Positions 26,692 through 35,526 of a stretch of DNA of 64,000 nucleotides are shown piece by piece; positions within the stretch are counted from its first letter, which is position 1, and every line of letters starts with the position of its first letter. The DNA lies in contig JAFEDK010000007.1 in assembly GCA_018241665.1 (NCBI GenBank), positions 186,001 to 250,000 of the forward strand. Direction: 5' to 3'. The notes beneath the pieces are model-generated. The model ran no database searches and had not been told where the DNA came from. It saw nothing but the letters and a program-made list of their open reading frames with translations. The stretch is from Pseudomonadota bacterium. Its GTDB lineage: Bacteria > Pseudomonadota > Gammaproteobacteria > Burkholderiales > Rhodocyclaceae. Both the position numbers and the translations under genes were made by a program.

Positions 26692-29208
26692 ATGCAGTCC
26701 GTCCGCCGTCAGCCAGCCCCCTTCACGCCAGCCGTCCGCCGTCCCCGCCTTCACCCAATAGCCCTTGCGGTCTTGGCTACATTCACTACCGGCGCCTACG
26801 CCAACGATGATGCCGATGCCGTGACGCCGACCGTCGTTGTGGTTGGCCAGACGCCGCTGCCCGGGCTGGAGCTTCCGCTGGAAAAGATCGCGGCTCCGGT
26901 GCAAAGCGCTACCGACAAGGACATCGAACGACACCGCGCGCTCGACGTCTCGCAGTTCATGAACCGCCAGCTCAATGGCGTGCACGTGAATGAAGTGCAG
27001 GGCAACCCTTTCCAGGTGGACGTCAATTACCGTGGCTATACCGCATCGCCGCTACTCGGTACGCCCCAGGGACTGTCGGTCTACCTGGACGGAGTGCGGA
27101 TCAACCAGCCCTTTGGTGACGTGGTCAGCTGGGATCTGATTCCGAAGGCGGCGATTGCCTCGCTGAACATGATGCCGGGCTCCAATCCCCTGTTCGGCCT
27201 CAACACCCTCGGCGGCGCGCTGGCCATCCAGACCAAGGAAGGGCGCTCCCACCCCGGTACCTCCGTGCAACTGACGGGGGGCTCCTATGGCCGCCGCTCG
27301 ATCGAGTTCGAGCACGGCGGATCCAATGAAAAGGGCCTGGAATGGTTCATCACGGCCAACCAGTTCCATGACAACGGCTGGCGCACCAACTCCCCGTCCG
27401 ACGTGCGCCAGGCCTTCGGCAAGTTCGGCTGGCAGAGCGCCACCAGCGATCTCGATCTGACCGTCGCCTATGCCGATAACCGTCTTACCGGCAATGGCCT
27501 GCAGGAAACCCGTTTCCTTGAACAGGACTACAACAGCGTTTACACCCAGCCGGACATCACCAAGAACCGCTCCCTGTTCCTCAACCTGACGGGCAAGCAC
27601 AGCCTGGACGACTCGACCTTGCTGTCCGGCAATATCTATTACCGCAAGATCAACACCTCCACCTACAACGGGGACATCAACGAAGGCGCGCTCGATCAGT
27701 CGGTCTATCAGCCCAGCGCCTCCGAACGCGCCGCGCTGGCGGCGGCCGGCTACTCCGGCTTCCCCACCAGCGGTGCGAACGCAGCCAATACGCCTTTCCC
27801 TTACTGGCGCTGCATCGCCAATGCCCTGGGCAATGAAGAGCCCAACGAGAAATGCACCGGGCTGATCAACCGGACCCGCAGCGACCAGGAGAACCTGGGC
27901 TTTTCCGGTCAGGCGTCCCTTTCGTCCGATCTGCTCGGGCGCCGCAACCTGTTCATCGCGGGTGCCGGTTACGACCAGAGCAACGTGAGTTTTCAGCAAG
28001 GCGCCCAGTTCGGCTACGTGAACGCGGACCGCAGCATCACGCCGGTCAACGCCTTTGCTGATGGCACCCAGAACTCCGAGGATGCCTTTGACTCCCGCGT
28101 CAGCCTGAACGGCCACACCCGTACCTGGAGCCTGTTCGCCACCGATACCTTATCCATCACCGACCACTGGCATGCGACGCTGTCTGGCCGCTACAACCGC
28201 ACCACGGTGAAGAACCGGGACAACCTCAATCCGGGTGGTGGATTGGACTCCCTGGACGGCAACCATGTCTTCGACCGCTTCAACCCGGCGGTGGGGCTGA
28301 GCTTCACGCCGTCCCGTGCGTGGAACGCCTATGCCGGCTACAGCGAGGGCAGCCGCACGCCCACGGCGATCGAGCTCGGCTGCGCCAATCCGGACAACCC
28401 CTGCAAGCTGCCCAATGCGATGGCCGGCGACCCGCCGCTCAAGCAAGTCGTGACCAAGACCTGGGATGTGGGCATGCGCGGCCAGATCGGCTCCACGAGC
28501 CGCTGGAATGTCGGCCTGTTCCGCTCCGACAACCACGACGACATCCTGTTCGTCGCCGATCAGCAAGCGGGCTACGGCTACTTCAAGAACTTCGGCCAGA
28601 CCCGGCGGCAGGGGCTGGAGGCCGGCGGCAGCACCCGAATCGGGCCGCTCAGCGTCGCGCTCAACTACACCTATCTGGATGCCACCTATCGCACCGCCGA
28701 AACCGTGGGGGCCGCCGGCAACAGCACCAACAGCGCCGGCCCTGGCCTCGAAGGCACGGTGGATATCAAGCCGGGCGACCGCATCCCGCTGATCCCCAAG
28801 CACATGGTCAAGGCTTCCGCCGACTACCAGTTTGGCGATGCACTGTCGCTGGGCCTGGACCTGATCGGTGTTGCGGGCTCCTATGCGCGGGGCAACGAAA
28901 ACAATCAACACCAGCCAGATGGGACCTATTACCTGGGTAGCGGCAAGTCCGGTGGTTACACCGTGACCAACCTCACCGCCAACTACAAGCTGAGTCACAA
29001 GGTCCAGTTGTTCGGGCAGATCAACAACCTGTTCGATCGGGAATACACGACGGCGGCCCAGCTTGGTTCCACGGCCTTCTCGAGCAGCGGTGGCATTCTT
29101 GCGCGCCCCTTCCCGGCGGTGGGCGGCGAGTACCCGCTGGTTAACTCCACCTTCCTGGCGCCGGGAGCCCCCCGCACCCTGTGGGTCGGCATTCGCTACA
29201 GCCTGTAA
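26692..29208 (+). CDS. TonB-dependent outer-membrane receptor
   Basis: An 838-residue receptor. The signal peptide ends near GAYAND; a TonB-box-like stretch (TPTVVVVGQ) is followed by the plug (~50-170; GLSVYLDGVRINQPFGD, NPLFGLNTLGGALAIQTK) and then a 22-strand-type barrel ending WVGIRYSL. Start at ATG 26692 behind AAAGGAGA; an open frame from 26551 would run through the Fur-like region. It is divergent from tonB-exbB-exbD, and a hairpin terminator follows at 29225. Its ligand is not evident: I do not see heme-receptor signature motifs, and the cysteine pair in WRCIANALGNEEPNEKC may stabilise an external loop. Confidence 0.9.
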   Translation: MQSVRRQPAPFTPAVRRPRLHPIALAVLATFTTGAYANDDADAVTPTVVVVGQTPLPGLELPLEKIAAPVQSATDKDIERHRALDVSQFMNRQLNGVHVNEVQGNPFQVDVNYRGYTASPLLGTPQGLSVYLDGVRINQPFGDVVSWDLIPKAAIASLNMMPGSNPLFGLNTLGGALAIQTKEGRSHPGTSVQLTGGSYGRRSIEFEHGGSNEKGLEWFITANQFHDNGWRTNSPSDVRQAFGKFGWQSATSDLDLTVAYADNRLTGNGLQETRFLEQDYNSVYTQPDITKNRSLFLNLTGKHSLDDSTLLSGNIYYRKINTSTYNGDINEGALDQSVYQPSASERAALAAAGYSGFPTSGANAANTPFPYWRCIANALGNEEPNEKCTGLINRTRSDQENLGFSGQASLSSDLLGRRNLFIAGAGYDQSNVSFQQGAQFGYVNADRSITPVNAFADGTQNSEDAFDSRVSLNGHTRTWSLFATDTLSITDHWHATLSGRYNRTTVKNRDNLNPGGGLDSLDGNHVFDRFNPAVGLSFTPSRAWNAYAGYSEGSRTPTAIELGCANPDNPCKLPNAMAGDPPLKQVVTKTWDVGMRGQIGSTSRWNVGLFRSDNHDDILFVADQQAGYGYFKNFGQTRRQGLEAGGSTRIGPLSVALNYTYLDATYRTAETVGAAGNSTNSAGPGLEGTVDIKPGDRIPLIPKHMVKASADYQFGDALSLGLDLIGVAGSYARGNENNQHQPDGTYYLGSGKSGGYTVTNLTANYKLSHKVQLFGQINNLFDREYTTAAQLGSTAFSSSGGILARPFPAVGGEYPLVNSTFLAPGAPRTLWVGIRYSL

Positions 29209-29224
29209 TCATTCCTTCCGGCTT

Positions 29225-29263
29225 GCGGCAGACGTGGTCGTGCAACGGCCCGTCTGCCGCTTT
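29225..29263 (+). terminator. Terminator after the TonB-dependent receptor
   Basis: GCGGCAGACG (29225-29234) pairs perfectly with CGTCTGCCGC (29251-29260), followed by TTTG. It begins 16 bases after the receptor stop. The rest of the gap to 29493 holds no gene I can support. Confidence 0.65.
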
Positions 29264-29493
29264 GCCATGGTGGGCGGTGTGGTGTGAGCCTTCAGTAGAG
29301 GAGGGCGCCACGCCAGACCGCTCTTCCATTCGTGGTGCAAAAGCTGGCAGGATTCGCCCGACTCATGCAGTTATCGAAAGCGCGGTCGGCTGGCCATGCG
29401 AATAGGGGCTGCGTCTCGAACCCGGCTGACTTCTCATCGAATGATCCAAGCTGCACTTGTCCACATCGCCCGACCTTGCGGGCAGAAAACACC

Positions 29494-30132
29494 ATGAGCG
29501 CGCGCCTGCGCGTCGTACTCGCCGACGACCATTCGGTCGTCCGTACCGGCTACCGCCGCCTGCTGGAGTTGGAGCCTGACATGGAGGTCGTGGCCGATTT
29601 CGGTGACGCGGATTCCGCGTGCCAGTGGTTTTCCACCCATTCGGCCGATGTGCTGGTACTCGATCTGTCGATGCCCGGCCGCGGGGGCCTTGAGGCGCTG
29701 GCGCGGGTGAAGGCCCGCCAGCCGTCGCTCAGAGTGCTGATCTTTTCCATGCACGACAGTGCATCCATGGTCGGGCAGGCCCTGCGCGCGGGGGCTGACG
29801 GCTATCTCACCAAGAGCAGCGAGCCGGACACGCTGATAGAGGCGGTGCGGAAAGTGTCGAGAGGCGAGCAGGCCTTGTCGCCTGAGATTGCCGCGGCACT
29901 GGCAGTCGACGAGAGCCAGGCCGCACATCTGGCCTTATCGCCGCGGGAATTCGAAATATTCAGACTGCTGGCGGCCGGACGCTCCGTCGATGAAATCGCG
30001 GTCAGGCTCTTCCTGAGCGTCAAGACGGTCGCCAACTACCAGACGATGATCCGCCAGAAGACCGGCCTGAGCACGGCCCTGGACATGTATCGCCACGCCG
30101 AAGCCCATCGCTTGCTCGACAAAGGCGAATAA
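29494..30132 (+). CDS. NarL/FixJ-type response regulator (orphan)
   Basis: A 212-residue regulator. The receiver domain has the acidic pair ADDH, the phospho-acceptor in VLVLDLSMPGRGG and the Lys in YLTKSSEP. The C-terminal LuxR HTH reads LSPREFEIFRLLAAGRSVDE and LSVKTVANYQTMIRQK. The ATG at 29494 gives the usual length; the open frame upstream is not coding-like. No histidine kinase is adjacent. The two multidomain kinases in this window lack obvious DNA-binding partners, but pairing them with it would be speculation. It converges on lplT, with only 31 bases between the two stop codons. Confidence 0.88.
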   Translation: MSARLRVVLADDHSVVRTGYRRLLELEPDMEVVADFGDADSACQWFSTHSADVLVLDLSMPGRGGLEALARVKARQPSLRVLIFSMHDSASMVGQALRAGADGYLTKSSEPDTLIEAVRKVSRGEQALSPEIAAALAVDESQAAHLALSPREFEIFRLLAAGRSVDEIAVRLFLSVKTVANYQTMIRQKTGLSTALDMYRHAEAHRLLDKGE

Positions 30133-30163
30133 AGGCAGCGGCGCTCTGGAGGGCGCCGCTGCT

Positions 30164-31426
30164 TCAGTGGTGAACGTCTTCCAAGCTCGCGACCGAGTCG
30201 AATTCGCGCTGATTGGCCTCGTGGCGGAGTTTCACGAGGTACATGGTGCCCGCCACGAACAGGCCGAAGGCCACAACCACGGTATTGATCGAGAAGCCAG
30301 AGCGGATCAGGAAGGCGTAAAGCCCGGTCATCACGAGGATGGACAGGTTCTCGTTGAAGTTCTGCACCGCGATGGAGTGGCCGGCGCCCATCAGGATGTG
30401 GCCACGGTGTTGCAGCAGGGCGTTCATCGGCACCACGAAGAAGCCTGACAGGGCGCCGATCAGGACCATCAGCGCCATGGCCAGGTTCATGTCGGTGACG
30501 AAGATCATCACATTGACGATGATCCCCATCACGATGCCCAGCGGAATCACCTTTACCGAGGCCTTCATCGTGATCATCTTGGCCGCCATCACGGCCCCGA
30601 TTGCCACGCCGACGGCCACCACGCCTTGCAGCATCGAGGCCCGCGACAGGTCGAGATGCAGGGCCTGCTCGGCCCACTTGATCACGATGAACTGCAGCGT
30701 CGCGCCGGCGCCCCAGAACAGCGTTGTGGTGGCCAGCGAGATCTGCCCCAGCTTGTCGCGCCACAGCAGCTTCAGGCAGTGGTTGAAGTCATGCAGCAGA
30801 TAGATGGGATTCTTGCGCAGGACTTTGTGGTCCACGCCGGTGTCCGGCACCTTGAGGTTGAACAGCGCGGCGATGAGGTAGAGCAGGCCGACGATGCACA
30901 AGGCCATCTCCGGCACGGTATCGATGCCGGTGTCGATGTAGGGCAGGTCGAAGCCGAGGAGCGCCTGGGAAATAGCGGGCTTGATCAGCATGCCGCCAAC
31001 CAGTGTTCCGAGGATGATCGCACCGACGGTGAGGCCTTCGATCCAGCCATTGGCCACGACCAGCAGCCGGTGGGGAAGGTACTCGGTGAGGATCCCGTAC
31101 TTGGCCGGCGAATAGGCGGCCGCACCAAGACCGACCAGTGCGTATGCTGCCAGCGGGTGCACGCCGAAGAACATCGAGGCACAGCCAAGTATCTTGATGG
31201 TGTTGCTGATCAGCATCACCCTCCACTTGGGCATCGAGTCCGCGAAGGCACCCACGAAGGCGGCCAGCAGCACGTAGGACAGCGTAAAGAACAGCTTGAG
31301 GAGCGGCTCGTATTCCTGCGGGGCACTCATTTCCCGAAGTATGTAGATCGAGGCGATCAACAAGGCATTGTCGGCTAGCGCAGAGAAAAACTGCGCCGCC
31401 ATGATCATGTAGAAACCGAAAGGCAT
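30164..31426 (-). CDS. lplT: MFS lysophospholipid transporter (LplT-like)
   Basis: A 420-residue, 12-helix major-facilitator protein resembling LplT, which flips lysophospholipids across the inner membrane for re-acylation. Landmarks are MPFGFYMIMAAQFFSALADN at the N terminus, AFVGAFADSMPKWRVMLISN and AAAYSPAKYGILTEYLP. The ATG at 31426 gives the conserved LplT N terminus; the longer frame to 31537 adds a hydrophilic, Arg-rich stretch. It is divergent from the LysR gene. No acyltransferase (aas) gene is adjacent, so lysophospholipid transport is by family resemblance only. Confidence 0.82.
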   Translation of the reverse strand: MPFGFYMIMAAQFFSALADNALLIASIYILREMSAPQEYEPLLKLFFTLSYVLLAAFVGAFADSMPKWRVMLISNTIKILGCASMFFGVHPLAAYALVGLGAAAYSPAKYGILTEYLPHRLLVVANGWIEGLTVGAIILGTLVGGMLIKPAISQALLGFDLPYIDTGIDTVPEMALCIVGLLYLIAALFNLKVPDTGVDHKVLRKNPIYLLHDFNHCLKLLWRDKLGQISLATTTLFWGAGATLQFIVIKWAEQALHLDLSRASMLQGVVAVGVAIGAVMAAKMITMKASVKVIPLGIVMGIIVNVMIFVTDMNLAMALMVLIGALSGFFVVPMNALLQHRGHILMGAGHSIAVQNFNENLSILVMTGLYAFLIRSGFSINTVVVAFGLFVAGTMYLVKLRHEANQREFDSVASLEDVHH

Positions 31427-31535
31427 CGCTGGGATACGAAAGCGCTGTGTATTTGCTTGAGGACCGCGCTTTATACCACGAAGGCTGTGACGTCTTCTGG
31501 CGACTGAGTCAATGTTGTGATCCAATAGGGTATAC

Positions 31536-31550
31536 ATAAACCGGATTTAT
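31536..31550. promoter_or_regulatory. Candidate LysR-type operator (T-N11-A)
   Basis: ATAAACCGGATTTAT is an interrupted inverted repeat with the T-N11-A pattern (T 31537, A 31549) that LysR-family regulators bind. It lies just before the LysR start (31556) and in the lplT-LysR divergent region; TATACA at 31531-31536 overlaps it and could be a -10 element. Confidence 0.4.
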
Positions 31551-31555
31551 GAGCC

Positions 31556-32467
31556 ATGGCTGATCGTCGACTTCAGGTTTTCCACGCGGTTGCCCGCCAC
31601 GGATCCTTCACCCGCGCTGCTGAAGCGCTGTTCATGACACAACCGGCTGTCACCTTCCAGATCAAACAGCTGGAAGAGCAGTTCAACACGCGCCTGTTCG
31701 ACCGAGGACATGGCCGCGTCGTACTGACTGCCGCCGGCGAGCTGGTGATGGCCTACGCCGAGCGGATCCTCGGTCTCACCGAGGAACTCGAATCACGTGT
31801 CTCCGAACTGACCGACGAACTTTCCGGTGTCCTCCACCTGGGGACCAGCACCACCATCGCCGGCTATTGGTTGCCTTATCTTCTCGAAGGCTTCAAGCGG
31901 CGCTACCCGCGAGTGATCCCGCGGGTGTCGGTGGGTAATTCCCAGCTGATCGAGTCCCGCGTGATGGATCGCAACCTGGATGTGGGCCTCATCGAGATCG
32001 TCACCGAGCAGCAGAGCCTCGATCGGCGTGGCGCCGGGCAGGATGAACTGCAGCTGATCGTCGCGCCGGATCACATGCTGGCGAGGGAACTCAGCGTGCG
32101 TGCCGAGCAGATTGCACCCCATCCGCTGATCCACCGTGAGCCGGGCAATGCAATAAGGGATCTGGTGGACCAGTTTTTCGCTTCCGCCGGGATTCCCTAT
32201 GAGGATCTCAATGTTGCGGCAGAACTCGGCAGTCTTTCGTCAGTCAAGCATCTGGTCGCCCAGGGCTTTGGCGTCGCCATCGCATCGAAGGCGGCGATCC
32301 AGAGTGCGGTGAAAGCCGGGCGGCTGGTCGGCATTCCGCTCGAACCCCGCCTGCACACGCCGCTGGAGGTGATCCTGCTGAAGGACAAGTTCCGCTCCCG
32401 CCTGGTCAATACCTTTGCCGATTTCGTCACCGAGGAGATCGGCCGCCTCGCATCGTCAAGAAACTGA
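31556..32467 (+). CDS. LysR-family transcriptional regulator
   Basis: A 303-residue LysR-type regulator. N-terminal HTH: FHAVARHGSFTRAAEALFMT, then QPAVTFQIKQLEEQFNTRLF. The rest is a periplasmic-binding-like effector domain (LHLGTSTTIAGYWLPYLLEG). It resembles the CysL/CbbR side of the family by eye, but I cannot name its ligand. It is divergent from lplT and nine bases upstream of alr, so it may regulate either; LysR genes commonly control a divergent neighbour. Confidence 0.88.
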   Translation: MADRRLQVFHAVARHGSFTRAAEALFMTQPAVTFQIKQLEEQFNTRLFDRGHGRVVLTAAGELVMAYAERILGLTEELESRVSELTDELSGVLHLGTSTTIAGYWLPYLLEGFKRRYPRVIPRVSVGNSQLIESRVMDRNLDVGLIEIVTEQQSLDRRGAGQDELQLIVAPDHMLARELSVRAEQIAPHPLIHREPGNAIRDLVDQFFASAGIPYEDLNVAAELGSLSSVKHLVAQGFGVAIASKAAIQSAVKAGRLVGIPLEPRLHTPLEVILLKDKFRSRLVNTFADFVTEEIGRLASSRN

Positions 32468-32476
32468 AAAACCACC

Positions 32477-33562
32477 ATGCCCCGTCCGATACGTGCCTCG
32501 ATCAACCTCGAGGCCTTGCGCCACAACTATCAGCTTGCAAAGAACCGCTCCGGTAACGCCAAGGCGTTTGCCGTCATCAAGGCCAACGCCTACGGGCACG
32601 GACTGGCCAACGCGATTGCCGCCTTCGGCGACATCGCCGAGGGGTTCGCCCTGCTGGATATTGAAGAGGCACGCAAGCTGAGGGAGGCGGGGCTGCGGCA
32701 GCCGGTCGCGCTGCTGGAGGGGGTTTTCGAGCCGGCCGACCTGGCCGAGGTGGTGGCGCTGGGGCTGATCCCGGCGATCCATGGCGAAGCCCAGCTCAAG
32801 ATGCTGGAGCGGGCCAGCCTGGATGCGCCGATCGACGTGCTGTTGAAGATCAATTCCGGCATGAACCGCCTCGGCTTCACCGCCGACAACTTCGCCGCGG
32901 CGCTGGCCCGGCTGCGGGCTCTGCCGTGTATCCGTTCGATCACGCCGATGACCCACTTCGCCCGCGCCGATGACGAGGTGGGCATTGCCGGCCAGCTCGG
33001 GGTGTTCCGCTCCCTGACCGCCGGCCTCGACCTGCCGGTCAGCCTGGCCAATTCGGCCGCGCTGTTGAGGTTTCCCGAGGCCGCCGGGCAGATCACGCGC
33101 CCGGGCATCATCCTGTATGGCGGTTCGCCGATGCCGGACCTTCAGAGTGCCGAGGCCATCGGTCTGCGCCCGGTGATGACGCTGAGCAGCGAGATCATCG
33201 GGACGCAGAACATTCAGGCCGGCGACAAGGTCGGCTACGGCGGCACCTTCACGGCCGACGGGCCGATGCGCATCGGTACCGTCGCCTGTGGTTACGCCGA
33301 CGGCTATCCGCGCCACGCACCGACCGGAACGCCGATTCTGGTCGGCGGGCGGCGGACTCGCGTGCTCGGCCGCGTGTCGATGGACATGCTGGCCTGCGAC
33401 CTGACCCATCTCGAAGAGGCCGGCGTCGGCACACCGGTCACCCTGTGGGGCGAAGGCCTGGCGGCGGATGAAGTGGCCACGGCCGCCGGTACCATCAGCT
33501 ACGAGTTGTTCTGTGCCCTGGCGCCGCGCGTGCCGGTGCAGGTGAAGGGCCTGGATCGCTGA
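32477..33562 (+). CDS. alr: Alanine racemase
   Basis: A 361-residue PLP enzyme interconverting L- and D-alanine for peptidoglycan. The PLP lysine lies in AVIKANAYGHG (~residue 35) and the catalytic Tyr in DKVGYGGTFT (~255). SLANSAALLRF and RPGIILYGG bind cofactor phosphate. Length fits the family. Its TGA shares one base with the ATG of radA (33562), giving translational coupling. Confidence 0.96.
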   Translation: MPRPIRASINLEALRHNYQLAKNRSGNAKAFAVIKANAYGHGLANAIAAFGDIAEGFALLDIEEARKLREAGLRQPVALLEGVFEPADLAEVVALGLIPAIHGEAQLKMLERASLDAPIDVLLKINSGMNRLGFTADNFAAALARLRALPCIRSITPMTHFARADDEVGIAGQLGVFRSLTAGLDLPVSLANSAALLRFPEAAGQITRPGIILYGGSPMPDLQSAEAIGLRPVMTLSSEIIGTQNIQAGDKVGYGGTFTADGPMRIGTVACGYADGYPRHAPTGTPILVGGRRTRVLGRVSMDMLACDLTHLEEAGVGTPVTLWGEGLAADEVATAAGTISYELFCALAPRVPVQVKGLDR

Positions 33563-34938
33563 TGGCCAAGGTCAAGACGGTGCACGTGTGCACCGAATGC
33601 GGCGGCAAGTCGCCGCGCTGGCAGGGGCAGTGCCCGCACTGCAACGCGTGGAACACGCTGGTCGAATCGGTCGTCGAGCCGGAGGCGCCGGTCGCCAAGC
33701 GCTTCGCCGCGCTGGCTGGTGATTCGGGCCGGTTGCAGACCCTGGCCGACATCCAGCCGAAAGAGTCGGCACGCGTCCCGACCGGCATCGAGGAGTTCGA
33801 CCGCGTGCTGGGCGGCGGCCTGGTGCCCGGCGGCGTGGTGCTGATCGGCGGCGACCCCGGCATCGGCAAGTCCACCTTGTTGCTGCAGGCTTTGGCCTTG
33901 TTGTCGGGCCAGCAGCGTGCCCTGTATGTGAGCGGTGAAGAGTCTGCCGAACAGGTAGCGTTGCGGGCTTCCCGCCTGCAGCTCGACGCCCGTGGTCTGC
34001 AGCTGCTGCCGGAAATCAATCTCGAGCGCATCCTGGGCAGCCTGCGGGACGTCAAGCCCGACGTTGCGGTGATCGACTCGATCCAGACCATCTATTCGGA
34101 AACCCTGAGTTCGGCGCCGGGCTCTGTCGCCCAGGTGCGCGAATGCGCCGCCCAGCTGACCCGCTTTGCCAAGCAGGGCGGCAGCACCCTGATCATGGTC
34201 GGCCACGTGACCAAGGACGGTGCGCTGGCCGGGCCACGGGTGCTCGAGCACATCGTGGATACCGTGCTGTATTTCGAAGGCGACACCCATTCCAGCTTCC
34301 GGCTGGTGCGGGCCTTCAAGAACCGCTTTGGTGCAGTCAATGAGCTCGGCGTCTTTGCGATGACCGAGAAAGGACTCCGGGGCGTTTCCAATCCTTCCGC
34401 AATCTTCCTGTCCCAGCACGGTCAGCAGGTGCCGGGCTCCTGCGTGCTGGTCACGCAAGAAGGCACGCGGCCGCTGCTGGTGGAGATCCAGGCGCTGGTG
34501 GACAGCGCCCACAGCCCGAGTCCGCGGCGCCTGTCCGTCGGCCTGGAGCAGAACCGGCTGGCCATGCTGCTGGCCGTGCTCCATCGCCACGCCGGCGTGG
34601 TGTGTTTCGACCAGGACGTGTTCGTCAATGCAGTCGGCGGCGTCAAGATCACCGAGCCGGCGGCGGACCTCGCGGTGCTGCTGGCAATCGTCTCCTCGCT
34701 GACCAACCGGCCGCTGCCGGCGCAGCTGGTGGTGTTCGGAGAAGTGGGGCTTGCCGGTGAGATCCGGCCGGCGCCGCGGGGCCAGGAACGCCTGAAGGAG
34801 TCGGCCAAACTCGGCTTCACGATGGCCCTGGTGCCCAAGGCCAACGCGCCGAAGCAGGACATCCCGGGCATGCAGGTGATCGCCGTGGACCGTATCGATG
34901 AGGCTCTCGAGCGCCTGAAGGAGCTCGCAGACGCCTGA
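33562..34938 (+). CDS. radA: DNA repair protein RadA
   Basis: A 458-residue RecA-like helicase that promotes branch migration in recombinational repair. It has an N-terminal four-Cys zinc finger (CTECGGKSPRWQGQCPHC), Walker A (GGDPGIGKSTLLLQ), Walker B (VAVIDSIQTI), the RadA-specific KNRFG motif (KNRFGAVNELGVF) and a C-terminal Lon-protease-like domain. The start overlaps the alr stop by one base. The 179-base gap after it carries the HU promoter. Confidence 0.97.
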   Translation: MAKVKTVHVCTECGGKSPRWQGQCPHCNAWNTLVESVVEPEAPVAKRFAALAGDSGRLQTLADIQPKESARVPTGIEEFDRVLGGGLVPGGVVLIGGDPGIGKSTLLLQALALLSGQQRALYVSGEESAEQVALRASRLQLDARGLQLLPEINLERILGSLRDVKPDVAVIDSIQTIYSETLSSAPGSVAQVRECAAQLTRFAKQGGSTLIMVGHVTKDGALAGPRVLEHIVDTVLYFEGDTHSSFRLVRAFKNRFGAVNELGVFAMTEKGLRGVSNPSAIFLSQHGQQVPGSCVLVTQEGTRPLLVEIQALVDSAHSPSPRRLSVGLEQNRLAMLLAVLHRHAGVVCFDQDVFVNAVGGVKITEPAADLAVLLAIVSSLTNRPLPAQLVVFGEVGLAGEIRPAPRGQERLKESAKLGFTMALVPKANAPKQDIPGMQVIAVDRIDEALERLKELADA

Positions 34939-35117
34939 TGGGCTGGCCACAGGACCCAAAATCTGCTGAAAAGCGCGTAAAACCTTGAGATTCGTGCCAC
35001 AGGCGGAAAAGAGCAGGGTAAGCTACCGCCCGCGGGTGTGTAGAGCGCTGCAGGCGCAAAGCGTCACCTGTTGCAGCTCCTGTATCCACCCATTTCTTTC
35101 ACTACAAAAGACGAGCT

Positions 35118-35393
35118 ATGAACAAGACTGAACTGATCGATGCACTGGCTGGCAAGAGTGGTCTCACCAAGGCTGACGCTGGCCGCGCGGTGGACAGCCT
35201 CACCGAAATCATCACCGAAACCCTGGCCAAGGGTGAGAGCGTGACCCTCGTCGGTTTCGGCACCTTCGCCGTTGGCGAGCGCGCCGCCCGTGTCGGCCGC
35301 AACCCCCAGACCGGTGCCGAGATCCAGATCGCTGCTTCCAAGCAGCCGAAGTTCTCCGCCGGCTCCAAGCTGAAGGACGCGGTCAACAAGTAA
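35118..35393 (+). CDS. hup: Nucleoid protein HU (beta-type)
   Basis: A 91-residue DNA-bending protein: [20 protein letters not shown] at the N terminus and the DNA-embracing arm signature [20 protein letters not shown]. Exactly family length, basic, cytoplasmic. It is monocistronic, with a hairpin terminator after it at 35432. Confidence 0.97.
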   Translation: MNKTELIDALAGKSGLTKADAGRAVDSLTEIITETLAKGESVTLVGFGTFAVGERAARVGRNPQTGAEIQIAASKQPKFSAGSKLKDAVNK

Positions 35394-35431
35394 GCCGTCC
35401 AGCGCGTGCCCAGGCACGCAAGGCAGTACCC

Positions 35432-35466
35432 AAGTGGCGACTCCGTTGGAGCCGCCACTTTGCGTT
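35432..35466 (+). terminator. Terminator of the HU gene
   Basis: AAGTGGCG (35432-35439) pairs with CGCCACTT (35453-35460), with inner CTCC/GGAG pairs around a single mismatch, followed by a weak T-run. Confidence 0.65.
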
Positions 35467-35476
35467 TACGACGTGC

Positions 35477-35507
35477 AAAAAAAAAGCACCACCCGGGCGG
35501 GTGGTGC
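35477..35507 (-). terminator. Terminator of the prc gene
   Basis: GCACCACCC (35486-35494) pairs perfectly with GGGTGGTGC (35499-35507), with a four-base loop. For leftward transcription it is followed by nine Us (AAAAAAAAA, 35477-35485). It lies 19 bases past the prc stop. Confidence 0.9.
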
Positions 35508-35526
35508 AGCTTGGTGTGTATCGCGA

